Of a DNA stretch of 64,000 nucleotides, positions 42,326 through 51,969 are shown one piece after another. Positions within the stretch are counted from its first letter, which is position 1. Each line of letters begins with the position of its first letter. The translations under genes and the position numbers were made by a program. A model generated the notes under the pieces. The model ran no database searches. It was not told where the DNA came from and was given only the letters and a program-made list of their open reading frames with translations. The DNA comes from Pseudooceanicola antarcticus. GTDB taxonomy: Bacteria > Pseudomonadota > Alphaproteobacteria > Rhodobacterales > Rhodobacteraceae. The stretch is from the NCBI RefSeq assembly GCF_900215355.1, contig NZ_OBEA01000008.1:62001-126000 (forward strand), given 5' to 3'.

Positions 42326-43999
42326 CTAGAAAGAGGCGTTCAGGCTGAAGGAGACGGCGAAATCGCTGTCGGCGATTCCATCGGCCCGCCACCAGAGCTG
42401 ACCGGTCTCCAGGCTCAGCTCGACCCCCTCTCGGATCTCTCCGGAGAGGCCGCCGCCGATGCCCAGGGCAAGACCCGGCTCATCGCTGCCGAAGCCGGTG
42501 TCCGCATATGCGGCAATGGCCATGTCGCCCATCAGGTAGGGAGAGAGGCTGAAACCGCCGATGCTGAACGACGGCAGGCTCACCGTGTTCTGCACCGCCA
42601 GCCCGTGATCGCCCGAGACACTGGCCCCGCCCAGTCGCACCGCATTGCCCGAGATCGCGTTGAACTGCTGCGATTGCACCAGCGCGCCCGAGGCCAGCTG
42701 GGCCCGCAGGCTCAGCGACCAGCTGAGCTTTTCGCCGAAGGGACGGGTCTGCGAGTACCAGGGCTTCACGATCGCATAGCTGGCCGAAGCACCGGAACGG
42801 GCCTCGTCGAAGCGGTCATCGGCGTTGTTGGCCGTCAGCCCGCCGGGGCTGAGCAGCAGGTCCACGCCGTAGCTGCGCTGCCCCTTCTCCAGTTGCAGCG
42901 CGCGGCTCCAGCCCGCTTTCAGATAAACCAGATCGACGGTCGAGTTGCTGACCGGGGTGCCGCCGAAGTAAAGCTCGTAGTCCTCGCTGGCCGCCTCCAG
43001 GCCAAGATACCAATCCTGCTGCTCGCCCTGCCGGTCGAGGTCGCGCCGGGCGTGATAGGTCAGCCCCAGCCGAGCGGTGGTCTGAACCTGCAGGAAGAGG
43101 CCTGCGAAAGCGTTTTCGGGGCGGGTGTAATAGGCCGTGGCCTCAAGCCGGCGATTGCCGCGCAGGAAATGCGTGTAGCTCAGCGTATGCGCCATCGAGC
43201 TGGCGTTGTCGGGATCCGCGCCCAGGTCGTAGCGCAGCACGTCGCCCCGCCCCAGGAAGTTGCCGAAGACGGCGCTGCCGTTGAGGTTGGTGCTGGCCTC
43301 GCCCTGGAAGACATCGGTGCTGAAACCCAGGGTGAAGGCATAGGGGCGCTCTTCCTGGGTGACGAGGGTCAGCTGGGTGGTGGCGGGCTCGGCACCGGGG
43401 CCCGAGACCAGGCGCACCTCGCGGTAGGGATTGGCGTTGAGCAGCGCGACATCCGCCTCCAGCGTTTCGGCGTTGATCGTCTGGCCCGGCTGCACCCGGA
43501 TCGCGCGGCGGTAGCTTTCGACCTCGAAATAGCGCGCGCCATCGACGGCCGGGGCCTGTGCCAGCCGCGAGGGCTGCACAAGGATCGCCACGGTGCCATG
43601 GGTGATGTCCTGCTCGGGCAGGGTCACCAGGGTGAAGGGGTAGCCCGCGTCGCGGAAATGCGCCCGCACCAGATCGACCAGGCGGCCCAGGCTTTCCAGC
43701 GAGGCCGGCTGTCCAAGCGCCTGTTGCAGACGCGCGGCAAGCTGAGCCTCTGCGGGGGTCTCGAGGCGCGGGGCGATCTCCACCCCCCTCTGCCGGCTGG
43801 CGGCATTGCCGGGCGCCACTGCGACAAGGCGCAGACCGTTCAGGACCGGCAAGAGCGCCTCTTCGCCCGCCAGCGCCGACAATTGGTTCGGCGCGGCCTG
43901 CTGCGCGGAAAGCGGCGCGGCGGGGCCGACAGCCATGGCAGCGGCAAGAAGCAGAGCCGGCAGGCGGCCCAAGGAATTGGCAGTCATTGTCTTTTGCAT
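42326..43999 (-). CDS. Two-partner secretion outer-membrane transporter (TpsB/FhaC/ShlB family)
   Basis: This 557-residue protein has a signal peptide cleaved near LSA-QQ (residue 32), two POTRA domains at about 80-235 (FEVESYRRAIRVQPGQTINAETLEADVALLNANPYREVRL is the POTRA2 region in pieces) and a 16-strand beta-barrel to the C-terminus, which ends in phenylalanine (SFSLNASF) as required for BAM insertion. ATG 43999 is 5 bases after the tpsA stop. It recognises the TPS domain of the neighbouring exoprotein and exports it across the outer membrane. The usual tpsB-tpsA order is reversed here. Confidence 0.92.
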   Translation of the reverse strand: MQKTMTANSLGRLPALLLAAAMAVGPAAPLSAQQAAPNQLSALAGEEALLPVLNGLRLVAVAPGNAASRQRGVEIAPRLETPAEAQLAARLQQALGQPASLESLGRLVDLVRAHFRDAGYPFTLVTLPEQDITHGTVAILVQPSRLAQAPAVDGARYFEVESYRRAIRVQPGQTINAETLEADVALLNANPYREVRLVSGPGAEPATTQLTLVTQEERPYAFTLGFSTDVFQGEASTNLNGSAVFGNFLGRGDVLRYDLGADPDNASSMAHTLSYTHFLRGNRRLEATAYYTRPENAFAGLFLQVQTTARLGLTYHARRDLDRQGEQQDWYLGLEAASEDYELYFGGTPVSNSTVDLVYLKAGWSRALQLEKGQRSYGVDLLLSPGGLTANNADDRFDEARSGASASYAIVKPWYSQTRPFGEKLSWSLSLRAQLASGALVQSQQFNAISGNAVRLGGASVSGDHGLAVQNTVSLPSFSIGGFSLSPYLMGDMAIAAYADTGFGSDEPGLALGIGGGLSGEIREGVELSLETGQLWWRADGIADSDFAVSFSLNASF

Positions 44000-44004
44000 T
44001 CTTT

Positions 44005-47000
44005 TCAGTTCCCGCCCAGCGTGGCGCCGGTGGCCAGTTCGCTCATGATCAGGGCATGCATCGCGGGCGGCACGTTGGCCGGATCGAAACTCCCCGGTTT
44101 CAGCCGCGCCATGAAGCTTTCCAGTTCCGCCTCGCGGTTTGCCGCTTCGGCCTGGGTCACACCGCTTTTCACGGCGACGACCGCCGCGGCAACGAAGACC
44201 ACGGCCCCGACCGCGACCATCCCCCCGGAGGCGCCGGCCGTCGCCGACAGGCCCTCGATCACTTTCGTGGCGCCGGTAATTGCAGCAATTCCCGCTTCAG
44301 TTCCGGAGGCTGCCGAGATGACGGCGGCATTCGCCAGCCCGACTGCGTAGGTGTTCGCGACGAAGGCAATGGGGACCGCGGCCGAGCCAGCGCCGTAGGC
44401 CGCCGCGGTCGCGCCGGACGCGATGCCTTGCATGTGGTAGGCGAGGTCCTGTTCATAAACCCCCAGCACGTCGTCCAGCACGTGACCCGCAGGCGGCAGG
44501 GCGACGATGCCGCCAAGTGTGCCGGCCTCAGACGCGCGGCGCTGGTCGTCCGCATGCTTCGCAGCGGCCAGCTTCCAGTACATCTCCTCCGCCATGCGTC
44601 GCGCGCGGTACTCGTAGCGTCCCCGCAGCAGGGTTTCGGCCTCGGACAGCTCGGCGGGATCGGCATGGACCAGCGCCTGGATGTAGCCGTCCATCGCCTG
44701 CATCAGGAGTCCGGCCAGTGCCGGATCGCCCCCGACACGGGCCATGAAGTAGTCGGCGCCGATCTTCCCGCTGCGCAGATCGTCGAGCAGGTAGATCATG
44801 TCCGTGTCGAGGGCGCCCATGCTGATGGCGCTCCCCATGTAGTCCGCAAGGACATTGACCAGGATATCCGAGGGCTCGGACGTCAGATCCTCCATCAGCC
44901 CCGCCGTCAGCGGCGAGACCACGTCGGGCGCCTTGTTCACAGTGATCTCGTTGCTGCCCATGTCGCAGACCCCGTCCACCATCACCTTGCCAAGGTTCTC
45001 GCAGACCTCGGGGTCGACGATCTGCCCCTTGTCGTTGGTGAAGTACTTGGTGTCCGACGTGTAGGTGGTCGTGGTGCTGTCGACCTCGATGTCGATGTCG
45101 AGGGGTTCGATGCGCTGGATGTTCTTGGTGATCACGTCGCCCAGCCCGCCGACATAGCTGATGTCGTACTTGCGGTCCGCGTCCGGGTCCGCTTCTCCAT
45201 CGGCCAGAGTCACCACAGCCTTCAGCACATCCGGCATGGTCTCGCCGGGCACCAGGCTGATGGTCGCCTCACCGACATAGGCCAGGCCCAGGCGGCTGCT
45301 GCTCGCCAGCCGTCCACTGACAAGGGTGCCTCCACCGTAGATCAGGCCGGGGTAAAGCTCTTCGCGCTGGAAGTCCGCCGACAGCTCCCGCACGACGTCA
45401 TGGGCCGAAATGACGATCTCCTGCCGGGTAACCTCCATCGTCCCGCCCTCGATGGTGAGAGAGTAGTTCGACAGCGGCATCCAGCCCCCGGGCGTGACCT
45501 GCGGGGCGTAGCTGGCCCAGATCATGTCCTCCTGCGGACCGTTCGGCAGGGCGAAGGAGTCCATCCGCAGCTCGGGCTCGAGGAACTGGAAGATGTTCAA
45601 CTGGGTCTGGCCGTTCTGCAGCCCCTCGAGGGTATAGCTGACATCGAACGGGTCGCCATAGCCCACGGTCACGTCGCTCATCCGGATGAGCAGCGGCGCG
45701 GGCGTGACCTTGACCTCGCCCAGGACCTGGCTCTGCACCTCGTAGTTGGCGTTGTTGACGCTGCCCGTGATCGCGTAATTGCCGACATTGGCGTGGGGGT
45801 CGGCGCCCTCGCTGTAGAAGCCGCCGCCGGCCAGCACGTCGGCCAGGGTATGGCCGGACGCGATGTTGTTGATCTGCACATCGAGCGGAGCGTCCGTGCC
45901 ATAGGTGCGGAACTGATCCGCCACCTCGACCGTGATCAGGCGCGGCAGGATGGTGATCGTGCCCTGCGCCGGGACCTTCAGCTCGTAATTGTTATCCTGG
46001 ATCAGACCCATGACCGAGTATTGGCCCACATCGGTCAGCGCATCGTCATGCACCCCCTCGAAGCTGAAGCCGTCGATATCGTCCTGGGTGTCGCCATTGA
46101 CCAGGCCCAGCACCAGCAGGTTGGGCGTGCTGGTAGCGCCGAAATAGCGCTGCGAGGCCGAGATGACGCCGCTGACCTGCCGCTTGGTGACCGTGGCGGT
46201 GCCCTCGTTCATCTCTCCCAGCGTGTAGTTGCGCACGCCCGCGCCAAGCACCGCGCTGATCGAGCGGGTCTGGCCGGCGTCCAGCGAGCTGTCGGTGATG
46301 CCCGAGCTGTAGACCAGCCCCAGATCCTCGAGACTGTCCCAGGCCATCAGCCCGTCGGCGGTGGTCCCGGTGACGCTGAAGGCGCTGTCGCCATAGGCCC
46401 GGCTGGCCGTGCCGACGTTCAGGTTCACCGTCGCGGGATTTACCGTCAGGCTTGGCGTATTGGCCGAGGCGACGACGTAATTGCCGTTCTCGATCCCCGA
46501 GATCGTCACCTGGTAGCCGCCCGTGATGACATTGGCATCCGCCGCGAAACCCTCCGAGGTCGCCTGCAGATCGCCAAGATCCGCCAGCGTGTCCGAGGCC
46601 TTGAGGCCCGAGGCGGTGAAGCTCAGCCAGCCGCCATTGGCGGACTGGCCGTAGACTTTCGACAGGTCCTGCGCCGTGATCGTCAGCGGTGCGGGGGTCA
46701 CGGTCAGGGCATTGCTGCTCAGCCGGGTCTCGATGTCGTAATTCTGCGCCGAGCCACTGACCGTCACACCGTAGCTGCCGACATCCGAGTCCACACCCGC
46801 CGAGGTCGCGAAGTCGAGCGTCACCGACGTTGCATCGTCTCCGTTGTACCACTGCGTCCCGCCCACGGGGGTCACCGAGAAGCCGGGGTTGCTGTCGCCG
46901 TAGACGCGGCTGGTGGGGTCGACCGACAGACGCAGCAGCGCGGGCGTGATACTGAGGGTGCCCGGAAGGACGCTGACCGTGTAGTTGGCCGCTCCGTTCT

Positions 47001-49839
47001 CCACCCCGGACACCAGGCCGGTGATCGCGTAGTTACCGACATTGCTCTGCACCGTCGCCAGCGTGCCCTGGCTCACTTCGAAGAAGTCCTCGTGTCCGGG
47101 GCTCACCAGGCCGTCGAACGTCGGCGCGAGGAAATTGTTGATCGTGCCATAGGTGCGGGTCCGATCGCGCAGCTGCACCGTCAGGGCTCGGGGCGTCACC
47201 GTGAAGTCATTGTCCACGCCATTGTCGACGATGGTGTAATTGCCGTGGGTCGCAGCCTGGTAGACCGCATCGTAAGAGCCGACATCGGGCAGGCTGCCCG
47301 CACCCGCGACCGTGGCCTCGACATTGTCCAGACCGATGCTCAGCGCCGTATCGCCGTTCCGGAAGCCGGTGAAGGTGACCGGAACCCTGTAGCTGTCGCC
47401 ATAGGTGATCGTGGTCGGTGTCGGGCTGGCGATCAGCTGCGCGGGGGTGACCGTCAGCGTGCCCGGCACGAAGGCAAAGCCGGTGTAGGTGTCATCGGTC
47501 AGCGCGAGGCTGCCCTGGCTGATCGAGATCACGTAGTCGCCGACATCGCTGTTCACCCCGGCCGAGACCGAAAGCTCCGGCGCGCCGGTGGTCGCGGTGT
47601 CGAAACTGTCACCGCTCAACAGCCCCTCGACCGAGAAGCTCAGCGTGCCGTTGCCGGCCCCGTAGAGGCGGTCGATGTCATCGGCGGTCAGCGTCAGCTT
47701 GCCGAGCCCCGCCAGGTAGAAGATCCGGCTGACGCCATCCTCGGGCAGGCCCGAGGGCGGGGCGGAGGCATAGGTCTCTCCGGCCACCTCGGTCAGGGTC
47801 AGATCCGTCGCCAGGCTGGTGCGCAGCTTGTTGGTGGAATAGGCCAGCAGGCGCTGGCCGGCCCCGGCGTCCAGCCCGGCAAAGGCCGCGGCGGGGGCCG
47901 AGCTCAGGATATCCCCATTGGTAGAGGCCAGCACCAGATCCAGCGCGCCGGAGCTTGCCGGATTGGCAAGGCTGAAGCTGGAGCCCAGCGAGAGATCCCC
48001 GTCGGTGACGATGGAGAACCCCGTCAGCGCGGTTCCCGCCAGCGAGCCGTTCACCGTCAGCCCGTCGCCGCCATTGACCACCGAAAGCGCGCCCGAGAAG
48101 CCGCCGTCATCGGCGGAGATGAGATTCAGCTCTTCGATGTCATTGTTGGCGGAACTGAGGTCCACGTCGCCCGAGACGCCCATGCCGAAGTCGATATCGA
48201 CCGTTTGCGCCGCAAGCTCGACCGCAGAGAAGTTGACCGCCGCCGGTCCGGAAGCGCCGGACGACCTGATCGTGATGCGGTCGGCACTGACACCGATGGG
48301 AAGTGCCGGGAACCCACCCTGGGACACCGGCCCCGCGATCGTGCCCGGAGCGCTCAGGACCAGATCGCCCTGTTGAAGGTCGATCCCGAAGTTCAGGTAG
48401 ATGCCCTCTCCGGCCGTGAGCGTCAGGGAATTGGTGTTGCCGCTGTTCGCATAGAGTTCGCTATTGTTGTAGATGCTGCCGCTGGCCTGGAGGATCACGT
48501 TCATGCTGTCCAGCAGACCCACGATGGTGTCCGCTTCGATTTCGGAGCCCTGGTAACCAGGGTCCCATTCCCCCGAGCCCGGCTCGGGCGTGATGGTGCC
48601 GCCATCAACGACGGCCTCCTCGCCCTGCCCTTGCGAGGAGACGATCACCAGGTCATCAGGGTCCAGCAGCAGGGTGCCGGCCTCTCCGAATTCGGCACTG
48701 AGGTCGATGGAAGAGGGCCGGAAGTCCAGCGCGCCCGCGCCCGAGATCTCGGCAAAGCCACCGTTTCCGCCTGCGCTGCCGCCGGTCGCCGACAGGCTGC
48801 CGCGGAACGAGGTCACGTCATCGGACCAGAGCACCACGGTGCCACCATCCCCCTGCCCCGCCAGCGCCGAGGCATCGAGAACGGCGCTTTCGGTGACCTC
48901 GAGGCTGCGCGCGTTGGCAATGGCGGCATCGCCGCCCTGCACGCCGCCGCCGACGTAGATCTCGCCACCCGAGCCATCTGCGTTGCGCGCCTCCTGTGTG
49001 CCGCTGACCCGGACAGAGCCGCCGCCGGAGCTGAGCAGGATGCGCCCGCCCTTGCGCTCGACTCCGGTCGCGCGGACCGTGCCGGACTGATTGATCGCCA
49101 GGTCGTAGACCGAACCGCCGGCGGCCTTCAGCTCTGCCTGGGCGGCTTCTATCAGGCCCTGGTTGTCGACCCCGGTGCCGCCGAAGGTGAGCCCTGCGTC
49201 AATGTGCAGAAGCTGATCGTCGGCGGGCCGCAGCCAGGCCTGAGTTCCCGCACCCAGGGCGGCAACCCCACTCGTGGTCGTAATGCGACCGTAGTTGCCA
49301 ACCCTGGGTGCTACCAGCACCACGTCCCCGGCGCTGGATTCTATAATTCCCTTGTTGATGACAGCGCCGCTGCCATCTCCGCTCAACTGCAGGTCTCCGC
49401 CCTGCATGAACATCTCGTCGCCGATCTCCAGCGAGGAGGCGACAAAGCCTCCGCGAGAGGTGATCTGACCGCTCTCACCGATGAGCACGCCATCGGGGTT
49501 CAGTAGGAAAACGTGCCCATTGGCCGAAATGTTCCCGTCGATCCGCGAGGCCCCCGCCCCGCCGGTCACCCGGTTTAGGATCGCCGCATCCTGTCCCGGC
49601 TGGTGGAAAGAGACGCCCTCCTGGGTGCCCACGTCGAAACTGTTCCAGTCGATGATGGCGCGGTTGCTGTTCTGATGGATCGCCGTCACGCCGCCGGTGG
49701 CCGCACCGATTTGGGCCGATCCGGCGACCACGTTGCCGCCCGTCGGACCCGCCAGGGCCTGGGACCCGCTCAGCGCGCAGAGCATGACAAGCATCGCGCC
49801 ATGGGAGGCGCGGTTTCGCAGGAAGGATGCAATTGTCAT
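44005..49839 (-). CDS. Large TpsA-type exoprotein/adhesin with MBG repeats
   Basis: This 1944-residue protein has a signal peptide (cleaved near ALA at residue 30) and a TPS (haemagglutination activity) domain to about residue 290 containing NSNRAIIDWNSFDVG and LLNPDGVLIG. A beta-helix continues to about 700, including GTLLLDPDDLVI. About nine MBG-type repeats span 711-1470, each beginning with a strand and a YGD/YGT turn (TITYGDS, SRVYGDSN, FRTYGTDA). C1613 and C1625 could form a disulfide loop. A helical C-terminal domain has a very Gly/Ala-rich hydrophobic stretch at about 1805-1895. It is exported by the adjacent TpsB and probably acts as a surface adhesin. No VENN motif or immunity gene is seen, so CDI is unlikely. 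Confidence 0.92.
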   Translation of the reverse strand: MTIASFLRNRASHGAMLVMLCALSGSQALAGPTGGNVVAGSAQIGAATGGVTAIHQNSNRAIIDWNSFDVGTQEGVSFHQPGQDAAILNRVTGGAGASRIDGNISANGHVFLLNPDGVLIGESGQITSRGGFVASSLEIGDEMFMQGGDLQLSGDGSGAVINKGIIESSAGDVVLVAPRVGNYGRITTTSGVAALGAGTQAWLRPADDQLLHIDAGLTFGGTGVDNQGLIEAAQAELKAAGGSVYDLAINQSGTVRATGVERKGGRILLSSGGGSVRVSGTQEARNADGSGGEIYVGGGVQGGDAAIANARSLEVTESAVLDASALAGQGDGGTVVLWSDDVTSFRGSLSATGGSAGGNGGFAEISGAGALDFRPSSIDLSAEFGEAGTLLLDPDDLVIVSSQGQGEEAVVDGGTITPEPGSGEWDPGYQGSEIEADTIVGLLDSMNVILQASGSIYNNSELYANSGNTNSLTLTAGEGIYLNFGIDLQQGDLVLSAPGTIAGPVSQGGFPALPIGVSADRITIRSSGASGPAAVNFSAVELAAQTVDIDFGMGVSGDVDLSSANNDIEELNLISADDGGFSGALSVVNGGDGLTVNGSLAGTALTGFSIVTDGDLSLGSSFSLANPASSGALDLVLASTNGDILSSAPAAAFAGLDAGAGQRLLAYSTNKLRTSLATDLTLTEVAGETYASAPPSGLPEDGVSRIFYLAGLGKLTLTADDIDRLYGAGNGTLSFSVEGLLSGDSFDTATTGAPELSVSAGVNSDVGDYVISISQGSLALTDDTYTGFAFVPGTLTVTPAQLIASPTPTTITYGDSYRVPVTFTGFRNGDTALSIGLDNVEATVAGAGSLPDVGSYDAVYQAATHGNYTIVDNGVDNDFTVTPRALTVQLRDRTRTYGTINNFLAPTFDGLVSPGHEDFFEVSQGTLATVQSNVGNYAITGLVSGVENGAANYTVSVLPGTLSITPALLRLSVDPTSRVYGDSNPGFSVTPVGGTQWYNGDDATSVTLDFATSAGVDSDVGSYGVTVSGSAQNYDIETRLSSNALTVTPAPLTITAQDLSKVYGQSANGGWLSFTASGLKASDTLADLGDLQATSEGFAADANVITGGYQVTISGIENGNYVVASANTPSLTVNPATVNLNVGTASRAYGDSAFSVTGTTADGLMAWDSLEDLGLVYSSGITDSSLDAGQTRSISAVLGAGVRNYTLGEMNEGTATVTKRQVSGVISASQRYFGATSTPNLLVLGLVNGDTQDDIDGFSFEGVHDDALTDVGQYSVMGLIQDNNYELKVPAQGTITILPRLITVEVADQFRTYGTDAPLDVQINNIASGHTLADVLAGGGFYSEGADPHANVGNYAITGSVNNANYEVQSQVLGEVKVTPAPLLIRMSDVTVGYGDPFDVSYTLEGLQNGQTQLNIFQFLEPELRMDSFALPNGPQEDMIWASYAPQVTPGGWMPLSNYSLTIEGGTMEVTRQEIVISAHDVVRELSADFQREELYPGLIYGGGTLVSGRLASSSRLGLAYVGEATISLVPGETMPDVLKAVVTLADGEADPDADRKYDISYVGGLGDVITKNIQRIEPLDIDIEVDSTTTTYTSDTKYFTNDKGQIVDPEVCENLGKVMVDGVCDMGSNEITVNKAPDVVSPLTAGLMEDLTSEPSDILVNVLADYMGSAISMGALDTDMIYLLDDLRSGKIGADYFMARVGGDPALAGLLMQAMDGYIQALVHADPAELSEAETLLRGRYEYRARRMAEEMYWKLAAAKHADDQRRASEAGTLGGIVALPPAGHVLDDVLGVYEQDLAYHMQGIASGATAAAYGAGSAAVPIAFVANTYAVGLANAAVISAASGTEAGIAAITGATKVIEGLSATAGASGGMVAVGAVVFVAAAVVAVKSGVTQAEAANREAELESFMARLKPGSFDPANVPPAMHALIMSELATGATLGGN

Positions 49840-49933
49840 CGTAAATTCACCAAAGCAGCTGTTTGAACCATCGCTGGCTTCTAGCTTCGCCTTGAAATTT
49901 CAGACAATTCCCATTTGGGGACCTAGGGGAAAT

Positions 49934-51709
49934 TTAGCCCGCCAGGCTATCGACCAGAGGCCCCCGGCGGGTGGCGGGGGGCACCTCGAAGGGCGCGCCC
50001 GCGGCGGCGGCCAGAAGCCAGTCCCATTCCGCCTTGATCATCGACCGGCCCATGCCCTCGAGCACGTAGAGCGTGGCGTCCGGGGCCTCTTCGGCCATGG
50101 CGCGCGCGCCCTCGAGCGGGCTCGACCGGTCGCGATCGCCATGGAAGAGCAGCATCGGCACCGTCAGCTCGGCCAGGTCGAAGCCCAGGGGGCGGCCGAT
50201 GTGGCGGTGCTCCTGGACGACGCCGGCAAAGCCGTTGGCGGTGCGCTCCTCAAGGATCATCTGCACGCTCTTCAGCAGGTTCGGCGAGCGCAGGATGGCC
50301 TCTTCATGGGGGCAATCGGCCACGGCGATGGCCCTGTCTGCGAACTTCCCCGGATCCTGGATCACCGACTTGCACAGGAAGGGGATGAGCCAGCGCAGCA
50401 CCAGCGGCGAGCGGCGCCCGATCACGGCCGAGATCTTGTGCAGGTAGTTGCCCTGCAGCCCGTGATCCTCTTGGTACTTCGGGTTGTGGACCGAGGCGAG
50501 CACCAGTCGGTCGCAGCGCGCACCGAAGGCCCGGGCCACATGCAGCGCACTGACCGAGCCCAGGGAATTGCTGAGCACGGCGAAATGGTCGATCCCCAGC
50601 CGGTCGCAGAGCAGCCCAAGATCCTCGGCATCGCCCGCCGCCGACTTGCGCCGGATGAAGCTGGACCGGAAGGTGCCGGGACGGCAGGGGATGATCAGCC
50701 GCGCACCGAGACGGCGCAGCACCTTCTCGAAGGCCTCGGGAAAGCGCAGCACGTCGAGACCCACCCCGGACATGGCGTCGTAGTGGATGATCGGATAGCC
50801 ATCCGCATCGCCGAGCGAGAAATACTCCATCTGCCCGCCCTCGGGCCGTTCGATCTGGCGGCGCACCGAAGCGCGCTCGGTCGGAGAGAAATCGGCGTCG
50901 ATGACCGAAAGCGGGTTCTGCAGCGCCGCGCGGACAAGCTCTGTCTGCCCCGAGATGCCGATGGTCTGGCAGATGTCCTTGAGATAGGTGCGCGCGCTCT
51001 CGTAGCTCACGCCAACCTCCGAGGCGGTCTCGCGCAGGTCGGCGTGCTTGAGGAAGGCCGCGAGAAACTTGCCCCGCCCCGCCGTCAGCCCATAGGTGGC
51101 CGAGAGATTGGCCGCGATCTGCTGCGGGTCGCGGGTCAGCCGCAGCCGGGCCCAGTCGACGCGCGGCGGCAGCCCCATCTTGCGCACGAGATCGGGGCCC
51201 AGCAGGACATCGTCCGTGGTGCCCTGCGCGCCCTCGCTCAGGTTCAGCGGTCCCCGCGTGGCGTCATATTGCCGGCGCAGCGCCATGGGCAGCACCCCCG
51301 TCGCCGCAGGTTTCTTGGCCAGCGGATCGGGCGTCTCCTCGCCGGGCTCCCCCGACACCCATTCCTGCGACAGCTCGCGCCCGTCGGCATCGAAGAGCTG
51401 GAAGGACAGAGACAGGCTGGACAGCAGCCTGCGGCCAAGGTCCCCGGCATCGCGGTTCTCGCTCAGCCGGTCCGAGATCCTCATGGCGCGTTCGACGTGC
51501 GCGCGCAGGTCCTTCAGCCCTTCGGCATTCTCCAGCCCTGCGCCGTCGCTGGTCTCGGTCAGGGCCTCGATATGGGCGATGAGTTCGACCCAGCGGGAGT
51601 TGTCCAGCGCCACGTCGTAGATCATGTGCGCAAGCTGGCTCAGGGCCTCTTGCGAAAGCGCCGGGGCGGCGGCGGGCGGCGGCGCCCTGTCGTCGGTCGT
51701 CTCAGTCAC
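49934..51709 (-). CDS. LuxR-type regulator fused to an alpha/beta-hydrolase domain
   Basis: This 591-residue protein has an N-terminal region of about 200 residues, a LuxR-type helix-turn-helix (GLTAGRGKFLAAFLKH, LRETASEVGVSYESARTYLKDI) near 225-290, and an alpha/beta-hydrolase domain to the end. The nucleophile elbow is SNSLGS and the acid is in LLFHGDRDRSS. Where the catalytic histidine is expected the sequence reads EGMGRSMIKAEW, so His appears replaced by Arg. It may be a ligand receptor rather than an enzyme. GTG 51709 with GAGGAG upstream is chosen over an ATG at 51796. It ends 94 bases before tpsA and probably controls it. Confidence 0.82.
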   Translation of the reverse strand: MTETTDDRAPPPAAAPALSQEALSQLAHMIYDVALDNSRWVELIAHIEALTETSDGAGLENAEGLKDLRAHVERAMRISDRLSENRDAGDLGRRLLSSLSLSFQLFDADGRELSQEWVSGEPGEETPDPLAKKPAATGVLPMALRRQYDATRGPLNLSEGAQGTTDDVLLGPDLVRKMGLPPRVDWARLRLTRDPQQIAANLSATYGLTAGRGKFLAAFLKHADLRETASEVGVSYESARTYLKDICQTIGISGQTELVRAALQNPLSVIDADFSPTERASVRRQIERPEGGQMEYFSLGDADGYPIIHYDAMSGVGLDVLRFPEAFEKVLRRLGARLIIPCRPGTFRSSFIRRKSAAGDAEDLGLLCDRLGIDHFAVLSNSLGSVSALHVARAFGARCDRLVLASVHNPKYQEDHGLQGNYLHKISAVIGRRSPLVLRWLIPFLCKSVIQDPGKFADRAIAVADCPHEEAILRSPNLLKSVQMILEERTANGFAGVVQEHRHIGRPLGFDLAELTVPMLLFHGDRDRSSPLEGARAMAEEAPDATLYVLEGMGRSMIKAEWDWLLAAAAGAPFEVPPATRRGPLVDSLAG

Positions 51710-51923
51710 TGCGCGGTGCTCCTCGCGGCGGGCGACATTCGGCCGCCAGCCTTCACTACGGCAGTTCAGACGACCACAAACGATCCCCAAGCTCAACAGG
51801 GTTTGTGCAACCTATGGCTGTTGCGGGGGCTGGAAGCCGCTGAACAACCCCGGCTTCTTTTTCGCCAAAGGGGTAGCCGGTTCTGACCCGGAGCCTGCCG
51901 GACCGGCCCGGCAAGCCGCAACG

Positions 51924-51948
51924 CGGGCCCGGCACCAGGCCGGACCCG
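51924..51948 (-). terminator. Hairpin after the glyoxalase-related gene
   Basis: CGGGTCCGGC-CTGGT-GCCGGGCCCG on the minus strand forms a 10-base stem with one wobble, 22 bases after the stop at 51970. A smaller AGCGCC/GGCGCT stem lies in between. No T-run. Confidence 0.5.
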
Positions 51949-51969
51949 CGAGCGCCAAGACGGCGCTGT

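Noticed and set aside
44005-44700. A contact-dependent inhibition toxin at the TpsA C-terminus
   Set aside because: No VENN-type delimiter and no small immunity gene downstream; tpsB follows directly.
43987-49506. A very long plus-strand open frame antisense to tpsA
   Set aside because: High GC keeps antisense frames open. The translation is rich in His, Arg, Gln and Gly without domains, while the minus strand encodes a clear TPS exoprotein.
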